DNA from: Owenia fusiformis
Taxonomy: Eukaryota > Annelida > Polychaeta > Sabellida > Oweniidae
Length of the DNA stretch: 64,000 bases
NCBI GenBank assembly: GCA_903813345.2
Contig: CAIIXF020000006.1
Span: 35,750,436-35,814,435 of the forward strand
Reading direction: 5' to 3'
Part shown: piece after piece, positions 47,870-59,221 of the stretch
How the letters are laid out: every line of letters begins with the position of its first letter
Position numbering within the stretch: the stretch's first letter is position 1
The notes under the pieces: model-generated
Databases searched by the model: none
Told to the model about the DNA's origin: nothing
Seen by the model: only the letters and a program-made list of their open reading frames with translations
Made by a program: the position numbers and the translations under genes

Positions 47870-48600
47870 CGTTTCTGTATTTGATATATTATTAATACAA
47901 ATCGATAAAATATTGAAAAATGTCAGTTTTAAAGACGTCCTATTACGATGTCCTTTAGCCAGTGAATTACTAATACCACCTTTAGTTATGTATGCTGACA
48001 AATGCTCTATTATGAGATAAGCTTAGAGTTATTTTTAATTTATCTTACTTAACCCAAGAATGTGTCTTTATTTTGGTCTAGACAATATTTAACCTCTTTA
48101 AATTATTAAATATGTCTATATTTGTACAGACGGTCTATTATAGTGATGAACTATGATGTAATTCGGTCACCGTCAGACTAAAGATGTTTTGATAAACAAA
48201 TTTCAAGTTGAGACTTTAAAAATATTCAACGTACTTAAAAATCTGCCCTTTTCCAGTCTTTTAAATTGATATTTAGTCTAGACAATTCAACCTATTTTAA
48301 AAATTGATAAATAATGTAATTTGTGTTTGATATATTTATTATTAGAAAGTACCATTTTAAAGTTTGTCTGACTGTAGAATTATATTTTGATAAGCAAATC
48401 TCAATTTGTATATATGTTTTTCCAGTCTTTTAAATTAGTTTTTGGTCTAGACTTAATTTGACCTGTTTTATTTCATAAATAAGTCTGTATTTGATGTTTA
48501 ATTGATAAAATTATTAATTGTTATTCTGAATTTGTGTAAAATTTTGTCAAAAAGTTCAGTTTATATTTTTGAAAATTTAATGTTCAGTAAAAATTCAAGC
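47870..48600. repeat. degenerate tandem repeat, period about 175 bp
   Basis: About four copies with TTTAAATTRATTTTTGGTCT, AGACAATTTRACCTRTTTTA, then GTCTGTATTTGAT and GATAAGCAAATCTCAA blocks. Strongly diverged; AT-rich. Confidence 0.6.
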
Positions 48601-48760
48601 CTGATCCTTTTAAGTAAGAATACTTATTTTGCTGAAATGATGCTTGGGATAGTTGGGTTTTTTTCCATATGACTGCATGGTATACTCTTAGATGTTTTCT
48701 ATATCCTCGCTGTGTTCTGTAACAATTTTTGGTCCTTTCCCATTTACACTTGTATATACA

Positions 48761-49153
48761 AAGGACGATTCTCGGTTTGGAGAACAGTCTCCTGGGCTAA
48801 TATTTTTTTTCATGAAAAATATAGAAATATTACCCAAATTAAACTATGAATATTCAAAAGAGGACATTTAAATCTACAAGATGTAAAAATATCAAATTGG
48901 TCTGGAGCAGGGATAACGCTCAATTAGACCGATTTTAATAAAATACAAGTCTCGATTTGGGGAAAGAAGTTCATCAGTGTATTGCGCTAATATTTTTTTG
49001 AGAAAAATCTAGAAATATTACCCAAATTAAATTATGACTATTCAAAAGAGGACATTCAAATCTATATTATGTAAAAAAATCAAATTTGTCCGAAGCAGGG
49101 ATAATGCTCATTTAGATTGATGAACTTCGTTCTCCAAACCGAGAATCGTCCTT
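48761..49153. mobile_element. foldback with AAGGACGATTCTCGG ends and internal duplication
   Basis: Ends AAGGACGATTCTCGGTTTGG and CCAAACCGAGAATCGTCCTT are perfect inverses. The interior is two direct copies about 189 bases apart (GGGCTAATATTTTTTT..., AGAAATATTACCCAAATTAA, AAGAGGACATT). No target duplication was identified. Confidence 0.75.
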
Positions 49154-49739
49154 TACGCAAAAAATGATGTATCCTACACAGTATTTGGCTGACTAGTACT
49201 ATTGAACCATCATGATAAACCATGACATCTCATTTCTTCTCAGCCCTGAGATTTTATTATTTCAGGTGAAACAGAAAGATGCTATGAGTATCAGAATGCT
49301 ATTGAACTACCTTTCGATAAACATATCTCAATTGATGAACATGTATGAGCAACCTTATTACAGGTTTTTAAAGAAGTCAAAACAGAAAAGATACTTTGCC
49401 TCATTCCAATTTTCAATTTCAATTTATTCCTCAATAATATAATAAAATACAGTACATATAAAAGGTTTAACAGGTGACATCATTTTTTATGTTTATACCC
49501 GTACATGTATAACTTTGATATTTTAAACTTTGAAGAATGTTAAGGCATTGTAGTATTGAAAAAAGTTAGATATCAAAAATGGGTTTTAATATACAAATCA
49601 TTGACACTGGACAAAGTTGGGACCATTGGAAAGCTGACTATTCTGTTTTTCAGATCTACTGGTACTTTTAGGTTAAAAGTTGTTTAAAATGCTCTTTCCT
49701 AGTGGAGTAATTTATATTTAAAGCTTATATATAAAGAGA

Positions 49740-50104
49740 TGATATATTTAGAAAACCATTGAGGAATCTTCAGAAAAAAACATTGAGAATATTTAGAAAA
49801 ACATCGAGAATGTTCAGAAAAACATTGAAGGATGTTCAAAAACATTGACGAATCTTCAATAAAACATTGAAGGATGTTCAATACAACATTGAGGGATGTT
49901 CAAAAACCATTGATGATGTTCAAAAAACATAGAGGAATATTCAGAAATACATTGAGGAATGTTCAGGAATTTATATGATGTATGAGTTAGTTCAATACAA
50001 CATTGAGGGATGTTCAAAAACCATTGATGATGTTCAAAAAACATAGAGGAATATTCAGAAATACATTGAGGAATGTTCAGGAATTTATATGATGTATGAG
50101 TTAG
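49740..50104. repeat. minisatellite with a perfect 114-bp tandem duplication
   Basis: Short GTTCAGAAAAACATTGAGGA-type units of about 24 bases precede an exact 114-base repeat (49877-49990 and 49991-50104). The minus-strand frames here (LNIPQCFIEHSSMF-like) are repeat by-products. Confidence 0.9.
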
Positions 50105-51474
50105 TTTATGAGTTGTCCAACATTTTGAAACATTTGTATACTGGTTATTTAAGGTCAGGAGATGATAAATGTTGTATATGATAAGGCCTTTTTTGCAGGA
50201 ACATTAAAAAATATCTAGCTTTTGAAACATGTGTATTTTTCTCAAAAACATTGAAAATTATGTATACCTGTTTCTCTTATTAGGGATTTAATGCGTAATT
50301 CTCTTTGTGTTGTTTTTATTATTATTTATTTATTGAATATCAAGGAATTTAGAAATTTGAATGTGTTAGAAGAGCTCTGATGTGAGAAAAAAACTTTAAA
50401 TAGAACAGTTTTGTTGTACTGATAACAAACTATGCATATGTACATTAGTACTACTAAGCTGCAATAGATCATCATTTTAACAACATTTACTACACTAATG
50501 TGTAAGTTATTACAAAATATTGCTGGTGAGTTTATCAATGATAAATCTGCTGATGTTGCCTTATGTAAGGTTAATGTAGGCCCATCAATAAATTATTACA
50601 ATGCCAAACTTGATTTTTCAAAATTCGAGAAATCTGAGAAATAGAGAGTGGATTTATAAATGATGCACGTTTAGTTGTCTTAAATTTAAAAACTGAATCA
50701 TTTTAAAAAGATTTAAAAGAGGAATTTTGTTGATAGAGAAAAGGAATTTTTGGTCAGAGGCTGTGTCATTTCAGGTTATAAGTTTTGAGTGCTGGATTAA
50801 AAGGGCAGAGTCTGTTAGGTCACCTAATTTTTTGAAGATAAGGGTTACTACTGCACATGTATGATATATCAATCCTCCATTTTTAAATTGAATGAAAAGA
50901 TTGCGATATTTTTAAATGTAAAATAAGATGTCATAGGGTTTTTTAGCAAGATATTGCTTAACAGCTGTTGAGTTTATGCTTAAATTGTACTATATGTAGA
51001 AAAGTGAGGTGTTTTTATTTCTTTTTTGGGGAATAATGAGAAATAAAAAACATGAGGAGAAATTGAATTTTGTAAGGTATCTATGAGAATAAACATACCA
51101 CTCTGTACTTAAATTGTCTAGATAGTTCTCCCTTAAAATATGACATAAAGTGCTTAAGAGTGAAATCACCAAGGAATAAAGTAAACCGGCATGTCGGCAA
51201 CACTCTAAACTATATATAAATGCATTAAAATTAAAATTCAGGGAGAAAATGAATGTTGTGCTCATTGCTCATGGGTGTGGAGAAGTAGTGTTCTTGTCTT
51301 TAAAGCTTGCTTCTCCATGACTTACAATGTAAGTTGGGATAATAGTAAATGATTGCCATATGCTCATAAGTTATTGAACTGCTTTGAAGTATATGTGCAG
51401 CATTTTTTCATCTTCAAATGGGAATACACCTAACAGGTATCCTCAAAGCTAAAGTATATGACTGTTTTGTATCA
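50105..51474. other. intron, no exon recognised
   Basis: AT-rich, no element or exon recognised. Confidence 0.45.
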
Positions 51475-51625
51475 GGTCTATAGCCAGCTTTTTAAAAAAT
51501 CTATTGGGTGTTCACATTTGAAGATTTTGGCCCAAAATCACCTGTAAAATGCTCAAAGTGGTGAAAACTGCATGATTTTTTAACAAATTCTTGGCCTCAA
51601 ACTTGTTTTTTAATGTTCTACAGGC
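51475..51625 (+). repeat. G-tract dispersed repeat fragment
   Basis: CAGGTCTATAGCCAGC, GTGTTCACATTTGAAGATTT and CAAAGTGGTGAAAACTGCAT match the family at 11435 and 13034, here without the G-run. Confidence 0.6.
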
Positions 51626-52333
51626 TTGTGGTTTATAATTTGCCAATCTTCGTGATCAAAAATCTTTTTGGTCTACCCTGTATATTGGTATCACATCAAT
51701 AAACAAACAAAGACAATAGCAATCAAACAAACTTTTTGTTTTAGAAACAGATGTCCAAAACAACCTTTTTAAAACAATTTATCCAACTGGGCAAACATAA
51801 CATTTTATAATCATATAACGACACATAAATAAAAGAGATCCCTATTGATCATAATCACTAGGATTCATCAAGTCCAAAACAATAAATCGCAAATATGCAT
51901 CTAGCCAGTGATGTATCTTCAAATGGAAATGACCACAATATGTTTTCCTATACAATGACTTCTGCTATTATCCATGCAGTTGTCTGGAGACAGTAGAATA
52001 TACGAGACCACCTTTGACAGTGTGGTTTTTTAATCAGGATGTATCACCGCTGCCAAGGATATATCTTCAAAAGTACAAACTGATCAATGTTAAGTCCATG
52101 GCTACATCGGTAGCATTGCATGTCCTGTCTGGTGGTTTCAAAGGAAAAACAACCAAGTCACGAAACTGTTGGATTTGACTATTTATTTTAAATCAATTAA
52201 AAGAATACATATGCACAGATAAGATAACGATTTTCAGACAGGATTGGCACTGGAGATTCAATTTTTATGTAAAATCTGTTTAAAATTTTTAAGTAACAAT
52301 TACATTTGGTTATCAAAAAGAGGCAAGCTCACT

Positions 52334-52342
52334 TCAAGGTCG
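52334..52342 (+). promoter_or_regulatory. FTZ-F1/SF-1-type site
   Basis: TCAAGGTCG fits YCAAGGYCR. Others in this intron are at 47847-47855 (TCAAGGTCA) and 53413-53421 (TCAAGGTCA). Confidence 0.25.
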
Positions 52343-52425
52343 TCCATCTGTTTATTTTGGATCTGATTTTTCTCTGTTGTTGTCTCCCGAAGAAAGATGA
52401 ATGCGATTGAAAATCTAATTGCTCT

Positions 52426-53257
52426 AAGTCCCCGTCTAAAGTTTGAAAATATTTTTTTACCATTCATTTACTATTTGTAATGACTTAAAAAGTTATTTTA
52501 GAGATCTTTGGGAAAAAAATTTTTTGAAAAAAAAGTTGTGAGCATTTCATTTCTCAAATATTCAAATTTCCCGCCATTTTTCAAAAAAAGTTGAAATTTT
52601 TTAACCATCAAATATTTCTTAATGCACTTCAAAAAAGATTATCTTTTTAACACCAATGCAAAGATTGAACAAAGGACACACTATTTCAATAATAAAATGC
52701 TATATTAAATGGGCAACTTCAATGATTTAGCATATCAAATATATTTTGAAACATTAGTGATGTCACTAAGGTACCAAAAACTTTTTGAAAAAAAATTGAA
52801 ATTTTTTTTTATGTCAATCTTTTCTCAATATGCTAGACTTCAATAGTCAACCAATGTTGATTGTCTAACCAGGTTAAAAAGAAGAATATATTTTGTTTTA
52901 GATATCATTGTACCATTGGTTTCTATGAGAACTAAAATTTTGAAATGCATTTTTCTCGGAACCATTTTCATGCACTGATAAGTTCATTTCTCGCTTATTT
53001 ATGAACCGATTTTCTTAATTTTTTCGTCAAGAAACATGCGAGGATGAATGCTATGCATTGGTATGAATTGTCGCTAATTAAAAGATATGTGTGACCTCAA
53101 AAAGTTAGTTTTAAATAAATTTACAAATTTTGGAACAAAAAGTCTATCAAAAACCACTTTTTGAAATTTAAAAAAAAAGTTTCACATATCACACTTTGAT
53201 AACATTGGGTAAGACTACAATATGAGCCAAAGTGGTTTAAACTTTATACGGGGACTT
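52426..53257. mobile_element. foldback-like element, AGTCCCCGT ends
   Basis: AAGTCCCCGTCTAAAGTTTG at the left and AAACTTTATACGGGGACTT at the right form inverted ends. The interior is A/T-homopolymer-rich. A related left end with the same following sequence (GTTTGAAAATATG..., TTTTTGAAAAAAAAACTTTT) lies at about 62929-63030. Confidence 0.6.
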
Positions 53258-53412
53258 CAAGTAAATCAGATTTGTTCTTCGGCTGGACTAGAGGGAGGTT
53301 GAGACGTCACATCCTCGAGCACTGATTTTGGGCCAAAGTTGTCAAAGGCCCCTCTCCCCTTTGGCAAAAGCTGTTTCTTAGCAGCAAAGCAGATATGGTC
53401 TGGGTATTATTG

Positions 53413-53421
53413 TCAAGGTCA
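53413..53421 (+). promoter_or_regulatory. FTZ-F1/SF-1-type site
   Basis: TCAAGGTCA, a perfect NR5A monomer consensus, in the post-DBD intron. Confidence 0.3.
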
Positions 53422-53896
53422 TGTATACGATTTGTCTCTTCATCAAGTACTGAAGCAATATAATTATATCAGTTTACAAGTTTATCAGAATCACATATTT
53501 AGTTCATGTGGTTAATTTAGTCAGTGTTGATGTGGTTATGTGGTCACTACTGTACCTCAGGTCATATGGGTCACTGTATTCTGATATTAAACGGATATTA
53601 TGGATATTAACGTCCTTGTGGATAAAACATCCTGACCTTGTGGATAAAAATCCTTGTTGAGAAAATGTCCTTGGTTGTATCCCTATGCATTTACCTTTCT
53701 GCTTTTCTATTGGAGGGGAATAGAAGTTTGATACAAAATTGAGGAATTCTCTACTTTTCTAATTTTTATTGCTTTTTTCTATAAAACAGTTCTGTTGACT
53801 ATTATTCATTGATTATTTTTCAAAAAATATTCCAAAACTGTCAAATCCTATTTTGATGCTTATAAAAAAAAATGATCAAAATTTGATAACAATTTA

Positions 53897-54023
53897 TGCC
53901 TTGGTCACATATGCTCCGATTTTCACTACGGCGCCCGGCCGATTGAGTATTTTGTTTAAAATTGAATACAATATGGAACAAAACTCTCAATTGGGATGGA
54001 TCGGAGCATATGTGACCCAGGCA
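53897..54023. mobile_element. PIF/Harbinger-like MITE, TTA target site (second copy)
   Basis: TGCCTTGGTCACATATGCTC and GAGCATATGTGACCCAGGCA ends, flanked by TTA (53894-53896 and 54024-54026). Same family as 26050-26145, with a GCGCCCGGCC patch in the middle. Downstream 54060-54765 holds C-runs (54069-54080, 54687-54696) and no gene. Confidence 0.85.
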
Positions 54024-54925
54024 TTACTGAATTGCTAATGTTCCCCTAGTCCTGCTCTAAGTCTCTAGAACCCCCCCCCCCCTTCACCACCCTTGCAGGG
54101 AGGTATGTAGTGGGGTTGATAAGGGCCTGTAGCTAGAACCCCTTCACCCCCTTTTCACAAAATCTTTGTTAGAGTGAGAGAGAAAGAATGAGGTCTATAC
54201 AGTAGTATAGTATGGGAGGGACAATATACAGCTTAAATACCACTTGCTGTGGTGTTTCTCAACTGGCCCTGGTCAGTATATGAACTCATTTAAGGTCATC
54301 TTTTGAGGTCATGTTTTTCTGTTTTGAAGTGAAGTCATTAATCCTGTGGTGATAGGACTGTATGGGCAGCTCATCATTTACACATTCAGGTGTATTTCTG
54401 CCTGAAAGCATCTTAACACATAGACACACCTTCCTACCTAGCATTGACCTTCAGTGGCCATTGAAGGTTCTTAGGGTCAAAGGGAATTCTTTTGTGTACA
54501 GGATAGTCTAGTCTTTTATTGACCCCATGTATTCTTCCATTCCTCGTTTACAAAGGCATAATAGAGTATATTTAAGCATAATAGGGAATAAACATAATAG
54601 AGAATAAACTGACTTGGTATAAAAGTAAAAGGAGTGTTGAATCCTGATTTAATTGCTTCATTACAGCATTCAAACCACTGTTTTGCCCCCCCCCCCCTCA
54701 TTTTATCCACTGCAGTCTTACCTCTTCTCCTCGAATATCTTTTTCCCAGCCAGATTATACATGTACAGGGTGACCGGAAAAAAAGGAGACCATTGAAATA
54801 GGCAATATCTCCTAAAATAGACTAGTGACATCAATGAAATTTTGCATACATCAGGACAGTTCTATGGAAATTTGTTCCTGAAAGTGTCAATACAAGCAGT
54901 CAACTGGTTCAGGAGCTATGATCAT

Positions 54926-55126
54926 TTACATAACATGCTCCAAATAGGCGCAATTGAGACCAACGCAGAGCTGGATACATTTGGCAAATACCCTTACATA
55001 TTCCGACCTTGTTATGGCATTACATTTAGCATTTATTGCCACCTTTAGGTCAGCAATTGTCTCAGGATTGTTTTGGTACACATTGTCTTTCAAATTGCCC
55101 CACAAAAAGAAATCAGGTGGATTCAA
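54926..55126 (-). pseudogene. mariner transposase C-terminal fragment (left arm)
   Basis: Minus-strand frame beginning MNPPDFFLWGNLKDNVYQNN and ending in LNCAYLEHVM. The PPDFFLWG...VYQNNPETIADLK block is the characteristic third-catalytic-Asp region and tail of mariner-type transposases. Upstream catalytic regions are absent. Confidence 0.8.
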
Positions 55127-55377
55127 ATTTGAGGTGTATGGAGACGAAGCTTATCTGACCTATGGCTTCTGACTCAGTGGTCCCACTCAGTTACAGTATC
55201 ATCCTAAGGAGGTTTTGGGCAGCCCTTGGTTTTCATATGGGATTTAATTGTGCCATATAGTGGTTTTAGTAACATGGCACTATGCCCAATACCTAAAGTG
55301 ACTCTTAAGATTTGGTAAATCAGCACTTTGGCAACAGGATGATGAACCACATGTCAGATAACCCTTCATTGCCATTA

Positions 55378-55513
55378 CAGCCTAGACTTGAATCCTGCTG
55401 ATTTCTTTTTGTATGGATATTTGAAAGACAATCTATACCAAAACAATCCTCAGACTATTGTTGACCTAAAGAAGGCAATCACTGCTATATGTAATGCCAT
55501 AATAATGCCATAG
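55378..55513 (+). pseudogene. mariner transposase C-terminal fragment (right arm)
   Basis: Plus-strand frame SLDLNPADFFLYGYLKDNLY, QNNPQTIVDLKKAITAICNA, then a TAG. It is the mirror copy of the fragment at 54926-55126, with an earlier stop after a small rearrangement. Confidence 0.8.
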
Positions 55514-56033
55514 AGGGCAGAACATGTAAGGGTAGTTTGCCATATGAATCCAACTCTGCGTTGGTCTCAATTGTGCCTATTTGGAGCATGTTATGTAAAT
55601 GATCATAGCTCCTGAACCAGTTGAATGCTTGTATTGAAACCTTCAGTAACAAATTTCCATATAACTGTTCCAGTGTATGCAAAATTTCATTGATGGCACT
55701 TGTCTAGTTTAGGAGAAATTGATTACTTCAATGGTCTCCTTTTTTTCCGGTCACCCTGTATTTAGAAAGAGAAAGGGAAGTTTATTAAGGGGCTTACTGC
55801 AAGACTAACATAGCAATGGAACAAGAGATTTCTATTGGACCATACTTTATGTGCCTACTAATTTGTCCATAATTGTCTCTGGCCTCTCATGAGAAATTCT
55901 AATGGCAGCTCATGTTCTCAACTTGCACTCTTTTGTTTTATTTACATGTTAAATTAAGATTTGCATATTTAGCTGACATGATCTTTATTGCATGCAGTCT
56001 CTCAATTGTCGATCTGTGTGGCAGCCTATGTAT

Positions 56034-56235
56034 CAGTGATCTCCCCAGGATTTTATCTCAAGTGGGTGAAAATTCTGAATCTCAAAATTTTAACCAAATT
56101 TGGTCAAAATATGGCTAATTTTCATGAATTTTCTCATTTTCAAGTGGGTGCAAATAGATTTTCAGGTGCAAGCCTGTTTTTTAAAATCTCAGGTGGGTGC
56201 TGCGCCCACTAGCTTTAATGCTAGAGAGATCACTG
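56034..56235 (-). mobile_element. CAGTGATCTCC MITE, intact, TGTAT duplication
   Basis: CAGTGATCTCCCCAGG ... CTAGAGAGATCACTG, 202 bases, body in opposite orientation to 43095-43300 (AAGTGGGTGCAAATAGATTT, GGTGGGTGCTGCGCCCAC). Flanks TGTAT at 56029-56033 and 56236-56240 are a perfect 5-bp target duplication. Confidence 0.85.
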
Positions 56236-57344
56236 TGTATATATTACAAGATGTCCGTCTATCTCTGCCTGTACTGTTTGCATTCGTTTGACTTTGCTTC
56301 TTAAAAGAGAACTTCATCCTGACTGTCAACAATAGTGGCACATTTTAAAATCTTTGTCGATAGAATTCCAGTTTTAAGTTACTTTTGTTCATCAATAGAG
56401 AAAAAAGGCAAAATTATTAAAAAACTGCTTATTTTAGTTCTTTGGGTTTTCAAACAGGAATCTAGATACATTTTCAATATGTTGTTGATAAAAATATATA
56501 ATCATTGCAAATATAAGTAAGTATCTTGCTTTTGATTTTTGTTTACATTCAGAGTATGTTGATAGATTTAAACGGCATACTATTCTATTCGAAAGAGATT
56601 CCTTTAAATTGTTCTTTCAAATGGGTATATATTTTTTATATCATTGAGAAAAGTGTTTGCTTATCCTTTCAAAAAGCAGCTGTCAAATACTTTTCGTTTA
56701 TTAAAACCCCAACTAGATATATTTGCATACGTTTGCTTGCTTTGGTTAAAACATGTGTACTTTGAATCCAAATGTATGTTTTCACCAATTGATTTATTAG
56801 AACATGAAACATGGGCATCGGGAGTGATCAATTTCTGATAACTTGTTGAACAAAACCAATATCCTGCCTACACTGTAATTATCGTAATAATAAATCATAT
56901 TTTTTAATAATCAATAATTGTAGTTGAATAATGCAAATGATATCTGAAAATATTGAATTTAAGTCAAGTTTGCTAACATAACAAATGCATAATAGTATCG
57001 CATATTACGCATATTACAAACATCGAGCAATCTATTTCGTTTGGAATCACATATTTATATTGCCTGGAAAGAAGATGCAATGAATATCAGATAATGTCAC
57101 AGTAAAACCTAATGTATGTATTAAGACTCCAAGTGTTTTGAATAAGTATTTAAAAAGAGATGTGTTTGATAGTGGTAGATGTTCTTTTCTTAGGATTCTA
57201 CATGTTTTAACTTTCAGTATTCATTGAGAAAATATGCTCACTAGAGAGAGATGTTTAATTGCGTTAATTAGTGTTTGATTGAGGAGTATTTGAGGTATGC
57301 TCAAGAGAAATGTGATGGGAGTTTACTAGAATAATATTCATTGA
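56236..57344. other. intron, no exon recognised
   Basis: AT-rich. Overlapping small frames at 56335-56838 show no domain character. Confidence 0.45.
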
Positions 57345-58955
57345 TGAGGGTTGTTTAACTGGAGAAGTGTCGGTGATGAGGGGTTTAACTGAAGTAGTGG
57401 TCAATGATGAGGGGTTTAATTGAAGTAGTGTCCAGTGATGAGCGGTTTAACTGGAGTTGTGCTCGGTAATGAGGGGTTTAACTGGAGTAGTGTTCAATGA
57501 TGAAGGGTTCAACTAGAATAGTGTTCAAAGATGAGGGGTTTAACTGGAGTATTGTTCAATGATGAGGGGTTCAACTGGAGTAGTGTTCAATGATGAGGGG
57601 TTTAACTGGAGTATTGTTCAATGATGAAGGGTTCAACTAGAATAGTGTTCAAAGATGAGGGGTTTAACTGGAGTATTGTTCAATGATGAAGGGTTCAACT
57701 AGAATAGTGTTCAAAGATGAGGGGTTTAACTGGAGTATTGTTCAATGATGAGGGGTTCAACTGGAGTAGTGTTCAATGATGAGGGGTTTAATTGGAGTAG
57801 TGTTCAATGATGAGAGGTTTAAATGGAGTAGTGTTCAATTATGGGGGTTTAACTGGAGTAGTGTACAATGACCAGGGGTTTAACTGGAGTAGTGTTCAGT
57901 GATGAGGGGTTTAACTGGAGTATTGTTCAATGATGAGGGGTTCAACTGGAGTAGTGTTCAATGATGAGGGGTTTAATTGGAGTAGTGTTCAATGATGAGA
58001 GGTTTAAATGGAGTAGTGTTCAATTATGGGGGTTTAACTGGAGTAGTGTACAATGACCAGGGGTTTAACTGGAGTAGTGTTCAATGATGATGGGTTTAAC
58101 TGGAGTAGTGTTCAATGATGAGGGGTTTAACTGGAGTAGTGTTCAGTGATGAGGGGTTTAACTGGAGAAGTGTTTAATAAGGAAAGGTTTAACTGGAGTA
58201 GTGTTCATTGATGAGGGGTTTAACTGGAATAGTGTTCAATGTTGAGGGGTTTAACTGGAATAGTGTTCAGTGATGAGGGGTTTAACTGGAGAAGTGTTTA
58301 ATAAGGAAGGGTTTAACTGGAGTTGTGTTCATTGATGAGGGGTTTAACTGGAATAGTGTTCAATGTTGAGGGGTTTAACTGGAATAGTGTTCAGTGATGA
58401 GGGGTTTAACTGGAATAGTGTTCAATGTTGAGGGGTTTAACTGGAATAGTGTTCAGTGATGAGGGGTTTAACTGGAGAAGTGTTTAATAAGGAAGGGTTT
58501 AACTGGAGTATTGTTCAATGATGAGGGGTTCAACTGGAGTAGTGTTCAATGATGAGGGGTTTAATTGGAGTAGTGTTCAATGATGAGAGGTTTAAATGGA
58601 GTAGTGTTCAATTATGGGGGTTTAACTGGAGTAGTGTACAATGACCAGGGGTTTAACTGGAGTAGTGTTCAATGATGATGGGTTTAACTGGAGTAGTGTT
58701 CGATGATGAGGGGTTTAACTGGAGTAGTGTTCAGTGATGAGGGGTTTAACTGGAGAAGTGTTTAATAAGGAAAGGTTTAACTGGAGTAGTGTTCATTGAT
58801 GAGGGGTTTAACTGGAACAGTGTTCAATGATGAGGGGTTTAACTGAAATAGTGTTCAGTGATGAGGGGTTTAACTGGAGAAGTGTTTAATAAGGAAGGGT
58901 TTAACTTGAGTAGTGTTCATTGATGAGGGGTTTTAACTGGAGTAGTGTTCAGTAA
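57345..58955. repeat. 31-bp minisatellite, about 50 copies
   Basis: Unit GATGAGGGGTTTAACTGGAG then TAGTGTTCAAT. Variant units are shared in blocks: the series with CAATTATGGGGGTTTAAC, GTACAATGACCAGGGG recurs near 57837, 58020 and 58610, and AAGTGTTTAATAAGGAA recurs at 58166, 58286, 58470, 58757 and 58878. Segmental duplication inside the array explains this. Confidence 0.95.
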
Positions 58956-59147
58956 ATAAATGTTCAACAGAAATGTATTCACTCTAAAGTTCTCTGTGTT
59001 CACACACTTTCAGTTTGTATACAAATGAGATGTTCACTGGAGAGATGGTTGTACTGGACAGTTGTTTAATTGAAAGGTGTTCACTTATCCTTACTAGAAA
59101 GAGATAGGTATTCACTTGCATTAGGCCCTTAAAGTGCCCGATAAAGT

Positions 59148-59216
59148 ATAAAATGCGCATGCGTCCAGGTGTTGATAAACTATAAATAGCGAAAATCCAG
59201 GGTTTGTCACCACAAG
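59148..59216 (+). promoter_or_regulatory. TATA plus NRF-1-type motif and splice donor
   Basis: TATAAA at 59148-59153, TGCGCATGCG at 59155-59164, CTATAAATAG at 59180-59189 and ACAAG|GTAAGC with the donor at 59216. This could be an internal promoter with a short noncoding exon, but there is no further support. Confidence 0.25.
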
Positions 59217-59221
59217 GTAAG

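Larger units (their letters stand above)
54766..55758. mobile_element. foldback built from two inverted mariner-type ends
   Basis: CAGGGTGACCGGAAAAAAAG at the left and its complement at the right, with TA duplications (54764-54765 and 55759-55760). The arms meet near 55262. Each arm keeps the 3' part of a Tc1/mariner-type transposase reading toward its own outer end. No N-terminal or first catalytic region is present, so the element is non-autonomous. It probably arose by inverted joining of two 3' halves. Confidence 0.85.

Noticed and set aside
49699-50044. Frames with NIPQCFIEH repeats
   Set aside because: Products of the 24-bp and 114-bp repeats.
57345-58955. CRISPR-like direct repeats
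   Set aside because: Repeats are contiguous with no unique spacers, in eukaryotic DNA; this is a minisatellite.
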